This document shows, piece after piece, positions 1-11,830 of a stretch of 64,000 bases of DNA. The notes beneath the pieces were generated by a model. That model did no database searches. It was not told the origin of the DNA and saw only the letters and a program-made list of their open reading frames with translations. Positions within the stretch are counted from its first letter, which is position 1. Every line of letters starts with the position of its first letter. The position numbers and the translations under genes are program-made. Source of the stretch: Rhamnusium bicolor (taxonomy: Eukaryota; Arthropoda; Insecta; Coleoptera; Cerambycidae); assembly GCA_029963845.1 (NCBI GenBank), contig JANEYF010001958.1:3523001-3587000 (forward strand). Direction: 5' to 3'.

Positions 1-1078
1 TAAGAGTATACCTTCCATAAATTTAATACTTGCTACAAACTTAGGAATGGACGAAAAAGGACAGGCATATATTTATGCAAACTTCTGTCTCATTACACTA
101 TGTATCGTGATTTAATATCTCAAAAGCAGTGATGTGAGAAACAAATGAATGATATTAAGGACGATTCAACTTTTGCAACCCCAAATTTACAGAATGGATT
201 TAAAGTCTCAAATTAAAAAAAACGTTCATATAAACTTATGTCCTAAATGCCCGGTTGCAAAGATACAGGGGATTAAAAGTTAAGATATAAAAATGTGTAA
301 TTTGTGATGCGGCTGTTGATGATATCCATAGGCGCCGAAATATCGTACGATGCCTCTATTTTTTCCTCAAATTTATTAGTCATTAAATTGACAGATAATT
401 GTACGTTTTTGATATTTTGCATATCTCATAGAATTGTCGAAGAAAGCAGTTGTATCTTAGAATAATACAGAGATATGCACAAATCGTAAAGGAACCTGCT
501 GCTATACGCAGATTATCCCGATATATTTCGTACTTTATTACTACGATGAACTTTTGATTCAAGATGCCGTTTGGCGTCGGCGTCATTAGTATGGTGAAAT
601 ATTAATTCTCTGGTACTGTGCACTGCAGATCCATCGACCCAAATGTAACCAAACCGAGGAATAATTTTCTGCAACTGCGGGTAAACACGAGTGAAAATGC
701 CATGTAATTGTTACGATTTATTTTTATCCTCGCGCCGTCTGCACACTGCGACGCTTGCAGATAAACTGATTTGTGAATAAACACGGTCTAGATCTCGCTG
801 TGCGTGCCTACTGTACTTCCCTATGAACGGTCAGACAGGCCGGTTGGGAAGCCGTTCCAGGACTCACGGAAATTGACCGGTGTGTAGACTCATAACGCAA
901 ATTATGCATTTTTATGCTTTGTTGTTGAAACAAAAAATAAAAGAAATATGTCCTTAATTTCATGCCCTGAATCAAACGTGTGAATTTGATTAACTTAAAA
1001 ACTGCGTCACCTTGTATATACACCGTATTTCATCATATATTCTTTCGCAATTCTTTTCCTCGTCATCCAAAGTTGTAT
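1..1078. other. No gene seen; AT-rich, one MITE-like end
   Basis: No protein was recognised on either strand. Three short minus-strand reading frames between 383 and 1023 show no known domain. At 1014, read on the minus strand, a sequence starting CAAGGTGACGCAG follows a TA dinucleotide. This resembles the CAGGGTG-type ends of the small mariner-like repeats elsewhere in the window. No partner end was found, so it may be a truncated copy. Confidence 0.4.
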
Positions 1079-2356
1079 GAAAGGTTTTTCAATAGGGGTG
1101 ATACGTTTTCAATTTGACATTGTGATCATATTTGAAATGACAAAATCGTCTGTCACTGTCAGTTATATTCACTAAGGTTTGCAATTTAATCATGGAAAGA
1201 TACACGCCTCAACAACGTTTGCAAATTGTCCAATTTTTCGTTCTTTTATTGCAACTTATCGTGCACTTTTACCAATTTATGGTCGTCATAATCGGCCCAG
1301 TATGCTCACAATTCTTCGACATGTTGAAAATTTTGAGGGTACTTTTTCTTTACACAATGTTCGCGTGCCAACAAGACAAAGAACTGCTCGAAGTAATGAG
1401 AATATTACTGCCGTTCAGGCAAGTCTTGTTGAACACCCAAATTTATCGATTCCAAGGTGTTCTCAGAAGTTAGGACTATCTGCAACATCCACCTGACGTA
1501 TTTTACTGAATAATATGGGTTTACCCCCTACAAAATTGTTCTCACACAGGAATTGCACTCTTTGGATAATCGCAAACGCCGTGAATTCGTTGATTTTGCC
1601 TTGGAACACTTGAAAATGATGCTGATTTTTTTTAACAAAATTATTTTCACAGATGAAGCCCATTTTCTTCTCAGTGGATCGGTAAATAAACAAAATTGTC
1701 GTTACTGGTGTGAAGCAAATCCACAAATTATACACGAGAGACCTTCTCATTCCGTAAAAGTAACCGTTTGGTATGGTTTTTGGCATGGTGGCATCATCGA
1801 TCCTTATTTCTTTGAAAATGAGAACGGAGATGCCATTACTGTCAATGGTGAGCGCCACGGGTCGATGATAAAGAAGTTTGTATGGCCTGAATTGAATGAT
1901 ATTGATTTAACCAACATCTGGTTTCAGCAAGACGGCACTATGTGACACACAGCCCATGACACAATCAATTTATTGCGTGAAATGTTCGTTTCGAAAAATG
2001 CTAATGTCAATTAGCCTCCAAGAAGTTGTGATTTGACTTTTTTGGACTACTTTTTGTGGGATTATTTGAAGTCATTGTTTTATGCCAATAAACCAGACAC
2101 AATGCATGCATTAAAATTGAATATTGAACGATGTATTCATGACATAAGGCATTGATTTATGAAATAAAGTGTTTGAAAATTGAGTTCATCGGATTCGGAC
2201 CTGTAAGAGAAGCAGAGGCGATCATTTGAATGATGTTATTTTTAGAACATAATTGCATCGATTGTACTTCAAGATAAAATAAAAATGTTTGCTCTGCTTC
2301 AATTCCTTGTTGTTTCATTAAATATAAAACATATCACTCTTATTGAAAAGCCCTTT
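1079..2356 (+). mobile_element. Mariner-like DNA transposon, decayed, with terminal inverted repeats
   Basis: A decayed transposase (1192-2252) is bracketed by imperfect inverted repeats. The left end at 1083-1109 begins GGTTTTTCAATAGGGG and the right end at 2326-2352, reversed, begins GGCTTTTCAATAAGAG; they agree at about 23 of 27 positions. This supports a single element of about 1.28 kb, the usual size for Tc1/mariner elements. The exact outer boundary and the TA duplication are not clear. Being near-complete but full of stops, it is an old, inactive insertion. Confidence 0.75.
1192..2252 (+). pseudogene. Mariner-like transposase pseudogene (insect HTH type)
   Basis: The start reads MERYTPQQRLQIVQFF, the typical opening of insect mariner transposases with an N-terminal helix-turn-helix. 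The frame then shifts at about codon 16 into the frame that carries the rest of the HTH region (to 1496). The catalytic half (1553-2140) has FTDEAHF (first Asp), WFQQDG (second Asp) and RSCDLTFLDYFLWDY (third Asp and the family LWG-like motif, here LWD). The tail LNDVIFRT at 2226-2249 is the conserved C-terminus, ending in TAA. At least two frameshifts plus in-frame stops (after QQDGTM, and before PPRSCD) make it non-functional. In nature such a protein cuts and pastes its own element at TA sites. The family call is secure; activity is excluded as written. Confidence 0.85.
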
Positions 2357-3928
2357 ACTAGCACTTTGCCATAGTTTCATTCATTTTTTGCGATATTGTT
2401 TTAAATTCAGCTCGACAGCATATTAAATAAATAAAATTTCATTTTTAAATAGAACTGCTGTTTTAAATTTTTTAAAAAGTATAATTAGCATTTCAAAGTG
2501 GCCTTGCAGCAGATCAAATATAAATTTATAATTCATTTTTTAACCGTTTGCATTTTAAATATTTACGCTGTATACATTTCCTTGTCCTCAGCTTTGAACT
2601 TGAACAGCGGACCATTTTCTCACGGCAAACACACGTCTACCATGATCTCATATGGAAATGTCAACAAATCTAAACGATGTCGCAATGGATTTGTCAAAAG
2701 GCTTTTCCGGTCTTGACTTGATATATTGCAGCTTGTCAGAAATCAAATACAATCCTGATATATCTTCAATATCCAGAAAAATAGAGAATATGTGCATGAT
2801 GAAATATCTCGGGACTATCTGTAGCAGTAGTACATCGGCATTTCCAGTAATAAAATTATATGCTTAATCAATATGCAACTCTAAATCTTAGAGTCGGATG
2901 ATACAGGAACTTAAAATTTCTTTACTAGTAGTGGCTTGCTGGATGAGCTTGATAGCATACATTTAAGAAATCGATGGCTACATCTGTTATTTTTTGATTT
3001 TTGAATGTTTCTGATATAGCTGTCTTGTAGTAGGAGAACTAGATTGGTCTCACATGCATTTATGATTTGGTAAGCGCTTTCAAAGAGAAGGAACATATAA
3101 AATCCTCGAACCTTCAAACTCTAGAATGTGTTTGGGACATCAACGACCAACTCGTAGTATCATTAAAGGGGTTTTCATGTGGCCTGTATTGATCAGCATT
3201 GCATGACTGTATAACTGACCCTTGACACCTCATTATAACGTCAAAGTTAATACCAAGGACGATTTCTTTTTAATACCACCAACGATGCCCAATAGAGCAT
3301 ATTAATTATATTATGGTTGGTTATAAGGGAATCCGGACCCCCTGATAATATCAAATTATATTCAGATCGAAACGCTGCGTATTAAATATAGTCTGCCCTA
3401 CATAATAGATGATTAGTCTAAATTAGACATAATTGTCGTAACACAGACGATCACGAACTTGTCTCTCTTTATTACAGCAAAAAATGTCCCCCAGTGATCG
3501 AACGCCGCCGACAAACGTCTGCAATAAATCGAGCACGTTTCGGTTCTAACCCGTTCACATTATTGTATTAGAAATGTAACGTGGATCATAAAGATTAATT
3601 GTTCGTGAAATACAGCAATAAATTCAGATCGTTCCCAATTATTTAGTTGATCTCTGATCTCTGAGCGCTTGACCTACATCAATAGAAATGAAAATGTCAA
3701 CAGAAGCCGATTCACTTCTCATGTTTACACTAATAAAATTTACTATTACATTGTTGAGCCGGCTTTATATATTGTTGATATTGTCTATTTATTTGTAATT
3801 GTTTCAATGTTGTCATACCCTCAGTTCCAAAAAAAATTGCATCTCACTGAAATAACATAGCTGTGTCCTTGAATTTTTGTATAAATTTGATTTATAATAA
3901 ATACACAAATGATAAAGAAATAATTTTT
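2357..3928. other. No gene seen; AT-rich unique-looking DNA
   Basis: Only short, low-complexity reading frames occur and none carries a recognisable domain. No inverted or tandem repeat stands out by eye. Confidence 0.4.
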
Positions 3929-4818
3929 AACTTCCCGCTAAGAAAATTGAAAATTTTCAGAAATCGGGAAGTTACTGGTTTCACCCCGATTTTCGAAAAT
4001 CGAGTTTTTGTCAGATCTCGACGTTTTGAGGTCCTAAGAAGCTATTCTGACTATTCTCACGATGGTGTCTGTATGGCTGTATGTATGTGTGTGTGTATGT
4101 GTGTACGGTGTATGTAAACCTCTCATAACTTTTGAAATGAGAATTAGAACCGATTCGGCCTGGTAGATTTTGAGAAAAATCAAAAATAAAATTTTCAAAA
4201 AAAATTTTTTTTTTCGAATATCTTTTTAGACTACTGAACCGATCAATTTCAAAATCTAATCAACATTTCTCCTTATAAAACAACGTCGATCGTCGCAAAC
4301 CAGATCAAAATCGGTTGATTCGTTCGAGAGATATCGATTACGAAAAATTCGCAAAAAAATGTTTTTTTGAAATAACATTCAAAATTCCTGTCAGATCGAC
4401 TTTTGGTACTAAGATAACTTATTGTACTTAAAGAACTGCGTTAAATGCCGTAAACCGCATCAAAATCGGTTGATTCGTTCAAGAGCTATCGATTACGAAA
4501 AATTCGCAAAAAAAGTGTATTTTTGAAATAACATTCAAAATTTTTGTCGGCTCGATTTTTGATACAAACATAACTTTTTATACTTGAAAAACTGCGTTGA
4601 ATGCTGCAAACTGCATCTCGATTGGTTAATTTCTTCAAAAGATATCGCAGTTCAAAAATTACAAAAAAAGTGTTTTTTTTTTTAATATACCTTCGAGATT
4701 TTTCACCTAATCGTAGAGCTCAAAAATGTATATATATAATATTTTGAGCTCGAAGAACTCCAAAATTAACTAATATGTATATTTTTGAGCGCTTTAAGCT
4801 CGAAAATAGCGGGAAGTT
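3929..4818. repeat. 890-bp non-autonomous element with 12-bp inverted ends
   Basis: The left end AACTTCCCGCTA (3929-3940) is the exact reverse complement of the right end TAGCGGGAAGTT (4807-4818). The first 47 bases are themselves a near-palindrome: AACTTCCCG returns as CGGGAAGTT at about 3965-3975. A GT-rich run (4070-4113) follows, then an internal tandem array. There is no coding capacity, and the interior repeats phrases such as ATTACGAAAAATTCGCAAAAA. No clear target duplication is visible. It looks like a MITE-type or foldback element; the autonomous partner is not in this window. Confidence 0.7.
4290..4660. repeat. Tandem array, ~155-bp unit, about 2.5 copies
   Basis: The phrase AAAATCGGTTGATTCGTTC recurs at about 4306 and 4461, and a diverged version occurs near 4618. 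Spacing is about 155 bases both times. Each unit also contains a run similar to GATATCGATTACGAAAAATT followed by AACATTCAAAAT. The array lies inside the 890-bp element and diverges towards its right end. Confidence 0.75.
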
Positions 4819-5370
4819 TCAGGGATGGCCTGCAGGGTCAACCGATTTTCAGATTTTTTTTTTATTTTGGCGTCATTAAAAACATGACACAAGTTTGTTT
4901 TTAAAAGTGTTTTATTTTGTCTTAAAATCAAAAATTTTCATTTTTATTATGACAAATTTCACCTTGGCCCGCAAGAACTCCGGATTTATCTCCCATAGAT
5001 AATGCGTGGAATATGATGGAGTGAGGACTGCGTTTATGATCTCGGACACTAAACAACTTTGCTACTATCTACAAGTACAAATAGTCTGGATTGGGATCGC
5101 TCAACTAAATGGTGACCATTTAATATTGAGTAAGACCAAATAATCAATGAATGTATAAAAGCAGAGGTGACGTAACTTATTATTAAAAATTTTGCTACTA
5201 ACGTTTGTATTTTTTATTTCAAAACCCAATCATCTGTAGCTTTATTACTCAGGATGGTGCAATTTAGGGCCCGTACTTTGATTCTCGGTTAACACTAATC
5301 AGATGATAATGTCTTTCTCTCTCTCATTGTTACAGCAACGGTTTCCTTCGATATTATTAACCGTAAAGCA
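4819..5370. other. No gene seen
   Basis: Short spacer between two repeats; no protein domain or RNA was recognised. Confidence 0.4.
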
Positions 5371-5905
5371 GGTACCAACCTAACCTAACTTAACCTAACC
5401 TAACATAACCTAACCTAACCTAACTTAACCTAACCTAGAACTCTATTCCAGTCTACCCTAGTCGAGTGGAGTAGAGCGGAGTGGAATGGAGTATAATAGT
5501 GATGAATGGTGATGATAAGTGATGAGTAGTGATGAGTAGTGATTAGAAGTGATAAGTAGTGATGAGAAGTGATGCGTAGTGATGAGAAGTGATGAGGTGC
5601 TTAATGAAGAGAAGTGAGGGGTAGTAATGAGAAGTGATGAGTAATGTAGAAAAGTTATTAGAAGTGCTGAGTAGTGATCAGTAGTGATGATTAGTGATAA
5701 GTAGTGATGAGTAGTAATGAGTAGAGTAGTGATGAATAGTGATGTTGAGTACTTTACTCAACTCTACTCAACTCCATTCTACTCAACTCCACTCAACTCC
5801 ACTCCACTAGAGTAGACTGGCGTAGGTTAGATTAGATTAGGTTAGGTTAGGTTAAGCTAGGCTAGGCTAGACTAGGCTAGGGTAGGTTCGGTTAAGTTGG
5901 GTACC
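5371..5905. repeat. Foldback repeat with telomere-like (CCTAA/TTAGG) arms
   Basis: The left arm runs from GGTACC through degenerate CCTAA pentamers (5376-5437) into a GAGTGGAGTAGAG-type run. The right arm is its reverse complement: ACTCCATTCTACTCAAC, then AGAGTAGACTGG, then degenerate TTAGG pentamers, ending at GGTACC (5900-5905). The left CCAGTCTACCCTAG pairs with the right AGAGTAGACTGG. The centre (5500-5755) is a degenerate tandem array of GTGATGAGTA-like units, about 10 bases each. No coding capacity. The arms resemble the arthropod telomere pentamer but are interstitial and diverged. Confidence 0.75.
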
Positions 5906-7387
5906 TACTCCATCGACGCAGGGGTTGAAACCCCATTGATATGTCTTCCATGAGAATATCCCGCGGGCACCTAGAAACTCTTCGTGATGCAGTACCTGGT
6001 ACTCGGTTTACTCGACAACTCACCGACCGTATCGGGCCGTGACAGCCGTCGGAGGTGAGTTTATCGAAAATCTCTTGTAGATCGATTACTAAGGGTATCG
6101 TATTAGATTGGCGTCGATACATTTTCCGAATACTTTTCCAAAAACAAGATTTTCCAAAAAAACTGGCATTTCCACGAATCCTAATATTTCCTATATCTAC
6201 CTAACTTAGCCTAGTTTTAAAAGAGACGGAGCGAGTTTTCGTTAGGTTAGAACCTCTCTTACTCAAGCAAATTTTTGGTTAGGTTAGCATAATTTTTTCC
6301 ATTGTAGATTAAATTTCTTGGTTGGGTTTAAAATAAGAGATTAAGGGAACGATTGCGTTAGGCTATCTATATCTCTTTCCTAAACCTAACCGGTGAGGTT
6401 GGTCTTATTTTGTCTGTGTAACCCATATTTTTTTCATGCTAGCGCTTATTTTTCCCCTAGCAATCTAAATGGCGTTAGCGTTTTTCGATTTTGTTCGCTA
6501 TTTCCAAATTAAATTAATTAAACTTTTATTGTTTCTTCTTTGTCTATTACAATGCGAATTAAATGTATTGCTTAGTCTGCTTTTGGCTTGGTTTGCTATT
6601 ATTATTTGTCTTTTCCATTACTTATGGCGTATTCACGGGAACATAACAAGTTCGAAACCGGTCTATGTCTAATGAGGAATTAACGAATGATCTTAGCTAC
6701 TAAACAAGACTTGTAGGTTTAATTCAACGCAGGTCGGGGCCTTTGTCCGCTGAGTAGTTGTTTCCTGTAGATCTTTCTTCGATATTTGAGATAAATTTTA
6801 AATACTTTAGAGCATTTTTGTTTATTTGTTTGTCCAGTCCATTTAAGTATTATTAATTTATGCAACGCATAATAGTCAATTTTGTTTAATTAAGTTCTAA
6901 ATATATTGATGTTTGATTTGGTCCTAGATTGTAGGTACTCAGACGAGGCAAATAATTAAGCGGATGCAGTCATTTAAGACAAGTATTGCAATATCACAAC
7001 ATTAATTATTCACGTGCATTTCAGGGTAATTTAGCTGGTTTGTATGGCTCTAGATTTAACACATATTTTCCAGCGAAATTCCCAACCTAGCATGACACAC
7101 ATGTTAGTTTTCGGTAAAAGATTTAGCGCATAATATGCAAATGCATATGATTTGTCCCGATTAAGCGGTTTATGAAAATAACCGTATTTAACTAGAAAAT
7201 CTGGTGGAATATTAACTGTCACCGAAAACTGTGAAATGTGATGTTTTACAAGTTCTGTGGCATCACTTTGGTTTACGTTGCACATTACAATTACTTCTTT
7301 TAAATGATTTTCCAGCACACGCGGCCCTATTTTCGACTATTTAGTATTAAAAGTATGTCTGATGCAAGAAATATTAATCGCACGCCG
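5906..7387. other. No gene seen; CpG-richer patch and scattered TTAGG runs
   Basis: Bases 5906-6122 are richer in G+C and CpG than their surroundings, with a minus-strand reading frame of unknown kind. From 6180 to 6420 short GTTAGGTTAG and CCTAACC pieces are scattered. A short hydrophobic frame at 6469-6672 is probably chance. Nothing else was recognised. Confidence 0.35.
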
Positions 7388-7420
7388 CACTATGGGCCGA
7401 CGGTGGAGGCGCCGTCTCAA
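7388..7420 (+). repeat. Transib left terminal inverted repeat
   Basis: Begins CACTATGGG and ends GCCGTCTCAA. It pairs with 10568-10600, differing only at positions 3 and 14. This is the transposase-binding and cleavage end of the element. Confidence 0.85.
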
Positions 7421-7604
7421 TAATCTGTAACGTTTTTATTTGTTACTATAGACACATGAAATTCGGTATACAGATATAAAGAAAGGTCTGACATTCAGTA
7501 GTGACGGTAAATAATTTTTATTTTGTTTTTATACATTTCATTTTATAATTGTATAATGATAACATACAGCGTGTAATTTATGTACATAATATGTAAATAA
7601 ATAT

Positions 7605-9540
7605 TTATTGTAATAGTTGCAAGGCTTCTTCTTCCAGTTCCACAATCTTGCGTGAGACAGATTGTCTTAAGCTCATTATATAAGGGTTCGATGTATACAA
7701 TAAAGTATGAAAGACATCTTCGTTCGTAGCTTTTCGGGAACATTTGTGAGAATGATGTAACCTGAAACGTTTATAATCCTTATTCCTGGATTCCTGTGCA
7801 TCTTCGGACAGCTGGCCAAGTGGTAAAAGTACATTATATCGAATTATGATTTCTCCATGAATGAGTACAGAGGAGGGCATATAGTACCATGGATATTTGC
7901 TCACATATAATTCGGCTGTTCTGAAAGCATATTCACCAAACTTTTTGACATTGATTGCCATACCACTTGACATTGTCTGAAGTAGTATGCGAAATCTCAT
8001 AATTAATTCTTCGTCAACTCCAGTAATTTGTGCAGTGCAAGCAGAATTGGCCAAAGAACCTTCGAGCGGTATTTCCGACATTACTAGTTCCGCTGATTTG
8101 TCGAGGTTTATCAATTAGTAATCCTAATTCTTTCCGAAACTGCTCCTGTACATAAGCTTTTTTTAGATTGCTTTTGCTTTTTCATGTCCTCTGAGGTTAC
8201 TGACCATTTTTTAAATGATAAATTATATGAAACATGAAGTACTAACTCCATAAATCGAATCCATGCATGTAAAGATGAGAGTCCAAATCTATAATGCTCT
8301 TCATTCTCAGGTCTCTGTTTAACACGTTCCAAATCGTTCATTTCTGTTGGTTTTGCAAGACATATGTGGCATGTGGCACTTGATGGAGTTTTTGTTACCA
8401 CTTGTGTAACTTTACCATCTATCATTGTAAAGAACAGCTCATGTTTAATAGACATCTGCTGTTCATTCTTCACTATAAAAGAAGGCAAAAGAGTGAGTTT
8501 CCACTTCATTGACAACAGATCTTGTTTTCTCTGGAGTCTCTTTTGAGAATTCTATTAAAATGGTCCTACAGTATCGAACAGAGGACGGGGTTGGATTTTT
8601 TCAAACGACGTTTTTTGTGACTTCATCTACAATTTGTAGTGGAACCAAGGATGTTACAAACAAGTTAGTATCGGATATTACGTTACTTTCACCAGACAGT
8701 ATTTGCTTCTACTCACTTTGTCCCGAAGATCCATCACAGCCCAATTTACTGTATAATATTAATTGTGAAAAGTTGGCCACATTCACAGAATCAATTTTGA
8801 TTATTCTCTTACATGTGTGATTTAGAAGAGACTGCAAACTTACTTTGGCACCAACTTCAGTTACTTGCATGTGATCTGGATTACATTCTCGCTTTGCTTC
8901 TGTAAGTTTGGTATATGATGGGAATACAGTACAGTCTTGGTCTTGTAAACAGGTTCTAAGGTATATATATATTGGTTTTTCGTTAAATCTAAATCAATGA
9001 AAAGAGCCAAGGCCTCTTGATTTGTGAAAGGCTCAACAGAAATATTACGTCATAATAATGTGTGGATAAAAGCCTTTCTTTCTTGTGATGCAGAACGTAG
9101 TTTCTGTATAATTTCTGATTCCCATGTCTCACCAATTGAACGTAATCCCTGAATGATAAATCTGATCAAGTCCAGAGTCTCGAAATAGTTTTATTGCTTT
9201 TCGGTTCTGTGTCTTCTCTGCGGATTCGTTAAATGACTTACATGGTCTCCCTCGTGAGTTTTTAGATAAGGACATCGATGGTTCTTCGTCTTCTACAAAA
9301 AATTCGCCATCTAACCATTTCTCGTTGCTGCGTAAGAACACATCCCTTTTTCTTCCGGCTTTATTCCAGCGTATCTTAAATTCGGTCAATAAGTGTTTCT
9401 GAATTTTGATGATAGCACATTGCAACTGCTCTTCAGAAAGATCGAAATGCTCCTTAACATACCGTTCTGCTGTTGATATGTTTTCCGTGCTCTATAAAAG
9501 CGTCACATATGTTACCTTTAGTAATTTTGAAATTGTTCAT
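7605..9540 (-). pseudogene. Transib transposase pseudogene (RAG1 core homologue)
   Basis: Read on the minus strand from ATG at 9540 (MNNFKITKGNICDAF). The span of about 645 codons fits a near-full-length Transib transposase. Conserved blocks appear in order: a basic RGRPCKSF segment (near 9240); GCDGSSGQSE with the first catalytic Asp at 8733-8735; MIDGKV with the second Asp at 8417-8419; CHIC (equivalent to RAG1's zinc-binding CxxC); YRFGLSSLHAWIRF; ITGVDEELI; and GQLSEDAQESRNK with the catalytic Glu at 7791-7793, matching RAG1's SEGNESGNK. All three catalytic acids survive. The frame is broken by several frameshifts (for example near 9485, 8945 and 8060) and stops, so no enzyme is made. The spacing of the CxxC after the second Asp also mirrors RAG1. 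Confidence 0.87.
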
Positions 9541-10567
9541 TGTTTACTATCGTAGGTACAGCTGACAGCGGCAAATTATTGATTACTATTAATTAATGCT
9601 GCTTATATACATTAATAATAACCTAAAATTTTAACAAACCCAAGTTTATATACTTTCCTAAGGACAATGGTAACCGCAGAATACACATCCCGTGTATAGG
9701 TGAAGAAAGAAAATATTTTCTCTTTGGTTTATTTTCATGGCCAAAAAATATTTTTTTCAAATTATATCGTAAACCATTTTTATCAATATACCACTTTGTT
9801 TAATAAGTTTAACAACTACAAATATTTATTTGATTTTATCTAACCGCAAGTCACTCATAATCATATTTTGTCAAACGTGGAATATGGTGGTGCTGCTGAA
9901 AAATATCAGATGGGACCGTCCCGATATACGATTTCTAAAATCCAGGCAATCAGTGAAATGCTATGCTCTGATTTGTTGCAATTTCGTAATGTATATGTAT
10001 TCTTTATAACGCCGTATTTTGCAAATTCATAATTCTTACGGAACGAGTATTGCAGATTTTTAAGTGTTCGTCGCGCGCGCTTCTTTGTATATTTTGTTGA
10101 TTTGCAAGAGAAGCGCAAAGAATCCGCAAGATTTTATTTTTTGGATCTTATACAGGATCGTCTTAGTTGCCAGATGGTGAAAAAAAACTTACCCGGGCGA
10201 ATCCTGCTAACAGTTAAAATTTTTCTTGAAGTTGAGAAAGTCATTCCAGTAACATGAGACATTTATCATTTTTTTATTGTAGTAAGAGATAAGCAATATA
10301 CAAATATTTTGTATGTTTTTAATACTAGAAGAACTGCCCTGTATAACACATTGCAGTTTATTTAATTTTCAAGCACGAAATTGTTTATTTAAAATAAGCA
10401 TCAAAACAACACATCTAAATCTCTCCATATTCCTACTTTTGAAGTCTACTAACTGAACCCTGTCAACATTTAAATAAATTACCGAACCGAATTATAAAAG
10501 TTTGATGTATTAGTTATAAGAAAATTGAAGTTTGTGTTCCTTATTCGGTTTTTGGTTTTTGGTATTC

Positions 10568-10600
10568 TTGAGACGGCGCCTCCACCATCGGCCCATATTG
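10568..10600 (-). repeat. Transib right terminal inverted repeat
   Basis: Reverse complement begins CAATATGGG. The third base of the heptamer has changed relative to the left end (C to A), which would be expected to impair cleavage. Confidence 0.85.
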
Positions 10601-10703
10601 CAACGGCGAGATTTGGGTTGCTTAAAATTATATTCATTTTGCAAATACTAACAGTCTCAAAATATGGATATGAGGAGAGAAATGAAAAGCAATAGTTAAA
10701 GAC

Positions 10704-10790
10704 GTCGTTTTCCACAGAACATCATATACTGCATTAGAAGCGCGTATCGCCAACTAAGCTGGCATCATCTGGAGATGATTTAGACTAACC
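10704..10790 (-). repeat. Repeat fragment with hammerhead-like motif (decayed)
   Basis: Reversed, 10742-10772 reads CAGATGAT, then a GCCA/TGGC-type stem, then GATACGC. The better preserved relative at 26235-26330 has GAAACGC here. The flanking text (ACATCATATACTGCAT against ACCAATACACTATATATTGCA) also aligns, so both belong to one repeat family. Confidence 0.55.
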
Positions 10791-11635
10791 TTGTGCTAAC
10801 AAGATTGATGAAACTTTTCGTGTACTTAGCTACAAAGGTTTGAAGTCGGTACTTTCAACCATCACTGAGCACACAAGGCATTTTAGGAAAACAAGTTATT
10901 CTTGGTTTTTTAAATTTTTTTCGTGACATTATTGAATCGCCATGTATAAAGAAAAACTTCGGGGTGAATTCTGCTTCAAAACGCATCATACAAAAGTATC
11001 CGCACTGATTCGCCGTGTCAATTGTTTAATATGCCCATAGACCACATAATGTAATTCCAAAGCGTGTTCTTTTTGCTGGAAGGGTTGAACAATTGCCGTA
11101 TCTTTAGTTCTTTTGTAATTGTGAAGTTTCTTTGTAGTTCAAAGAGATGTGTATCGGCCACAGTGTACGTCATTTTAATTAACTGAAAAACCGCACATAC
11201 CCTATCGCCAGTCTTCCCATTCTAATTAAATTTATTTATCTAATTTCGACAGTCGCTATTTCATGCATGCCTTTTGTTCCCTGTAGATTTTTGGCCCGTT
11301 TTATTTCGAGTGGTACTTAATGCGAACGTATAATTAAGAGCCACTCCTCAAGCACGTACCGTATCAGAAACACGTTTCGGAATAAAATAAAATAACGTAC
11401 AAAAGTCCTCCATTAATTTTAAACAGTTTATTTCTAATTACAAATAATTCTAAGGCAGCACTAGCCAAAAAAAAATTACTTACGATAAAGTTACGATATA
11501 TGTTTTCTCTGGGCTGTAAATTAAATTGACTTAGCCGACTTAGTTAGAGTTAGTTAAATAAATAATTCTTACAAAATAATTGTATTTTCTGAATTTTTGT
11601 CACCATTTTAATAACTGTTATTAGCAAGGAGAGGA

Positions 11636-11830
11636 AACTGGACCAGAGTCCAGGACCGGTATTTAATATTGCCTCATATGGTTGACAGACGGATATATGT
11701 AGACAAATAAAATCAAAATATAAAGTAAATAATGAAATACATGGTTGCCAATAATGTTCCTTCTGCATTGGTGGTTGTCAAATTTAAGGATTTGATCTGT
11801 TACATATGTGTGCCCTAGATTCAAAACTCG
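11636..11830. repeat. Dispersed repeat, copy 1 (partner at 24176)
   Basis: GACCAGAGTCCAGGACCGGT, CTCATATGGTTGACAGA and ATATGTAGACAAATAAAA recur with few changes at 24176-24280. Weaker matches continue to about 24412. Both copies end just before a CAGGGTGGGCAAA-type mariner terminus. Confidence 0.6.

Larger units (their letters stand above)
7388..10600 (-). mobile_element. Transib DNA transposon (RAG1-related), 3.2 kb, inactive
   Basis: Terminal inverted repeats of 33 bases match at 31 positions. The left end begins CACTATGGGCCGA, and the right end reversed begins CAATATGGGCCGA. Transib ends and the V(D)J recombination signal share a CAC-starting heptamer; here it is CACTATG, decayed to CAATATG on the right. 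The 5 bases outside are CGCCG (left) and CAACG (right), compatible with a decayed GC-rich 5-bp target duplication of the Transib kind. The enclosed minus-strand gene is a broken Transib transposase. The end structure and the protein identify the family independently of each other. Confidence 0.88.

Noticed and set aside
808..1023. Minus-strand protein gene near the left edge
   Set aside because: No domain, and its 5' end coincides with a MITE-like terminus, so the frame is more likely chance within a repeat.
5500..5755. Regular GTGATGAG-type repeats resembling a CRISPR array
   Set aside because: The units are about 10 bases, degenerate and contiguous without unique spacers, in a eukaryotic repeat; this is a minisatellite core.
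5376..6420. A real telomere or chromosome end
   Set aside because: The pentamers are few, degenerate and arranged as inverted arms within ordinary sequence on both sides.
6469..6672. Small membrane protein gene
   Set aside because: Leucine- and phenylalanine-rich frames arise readily in AT-rich DNA; no homology, splice context or conserved feature is visible.
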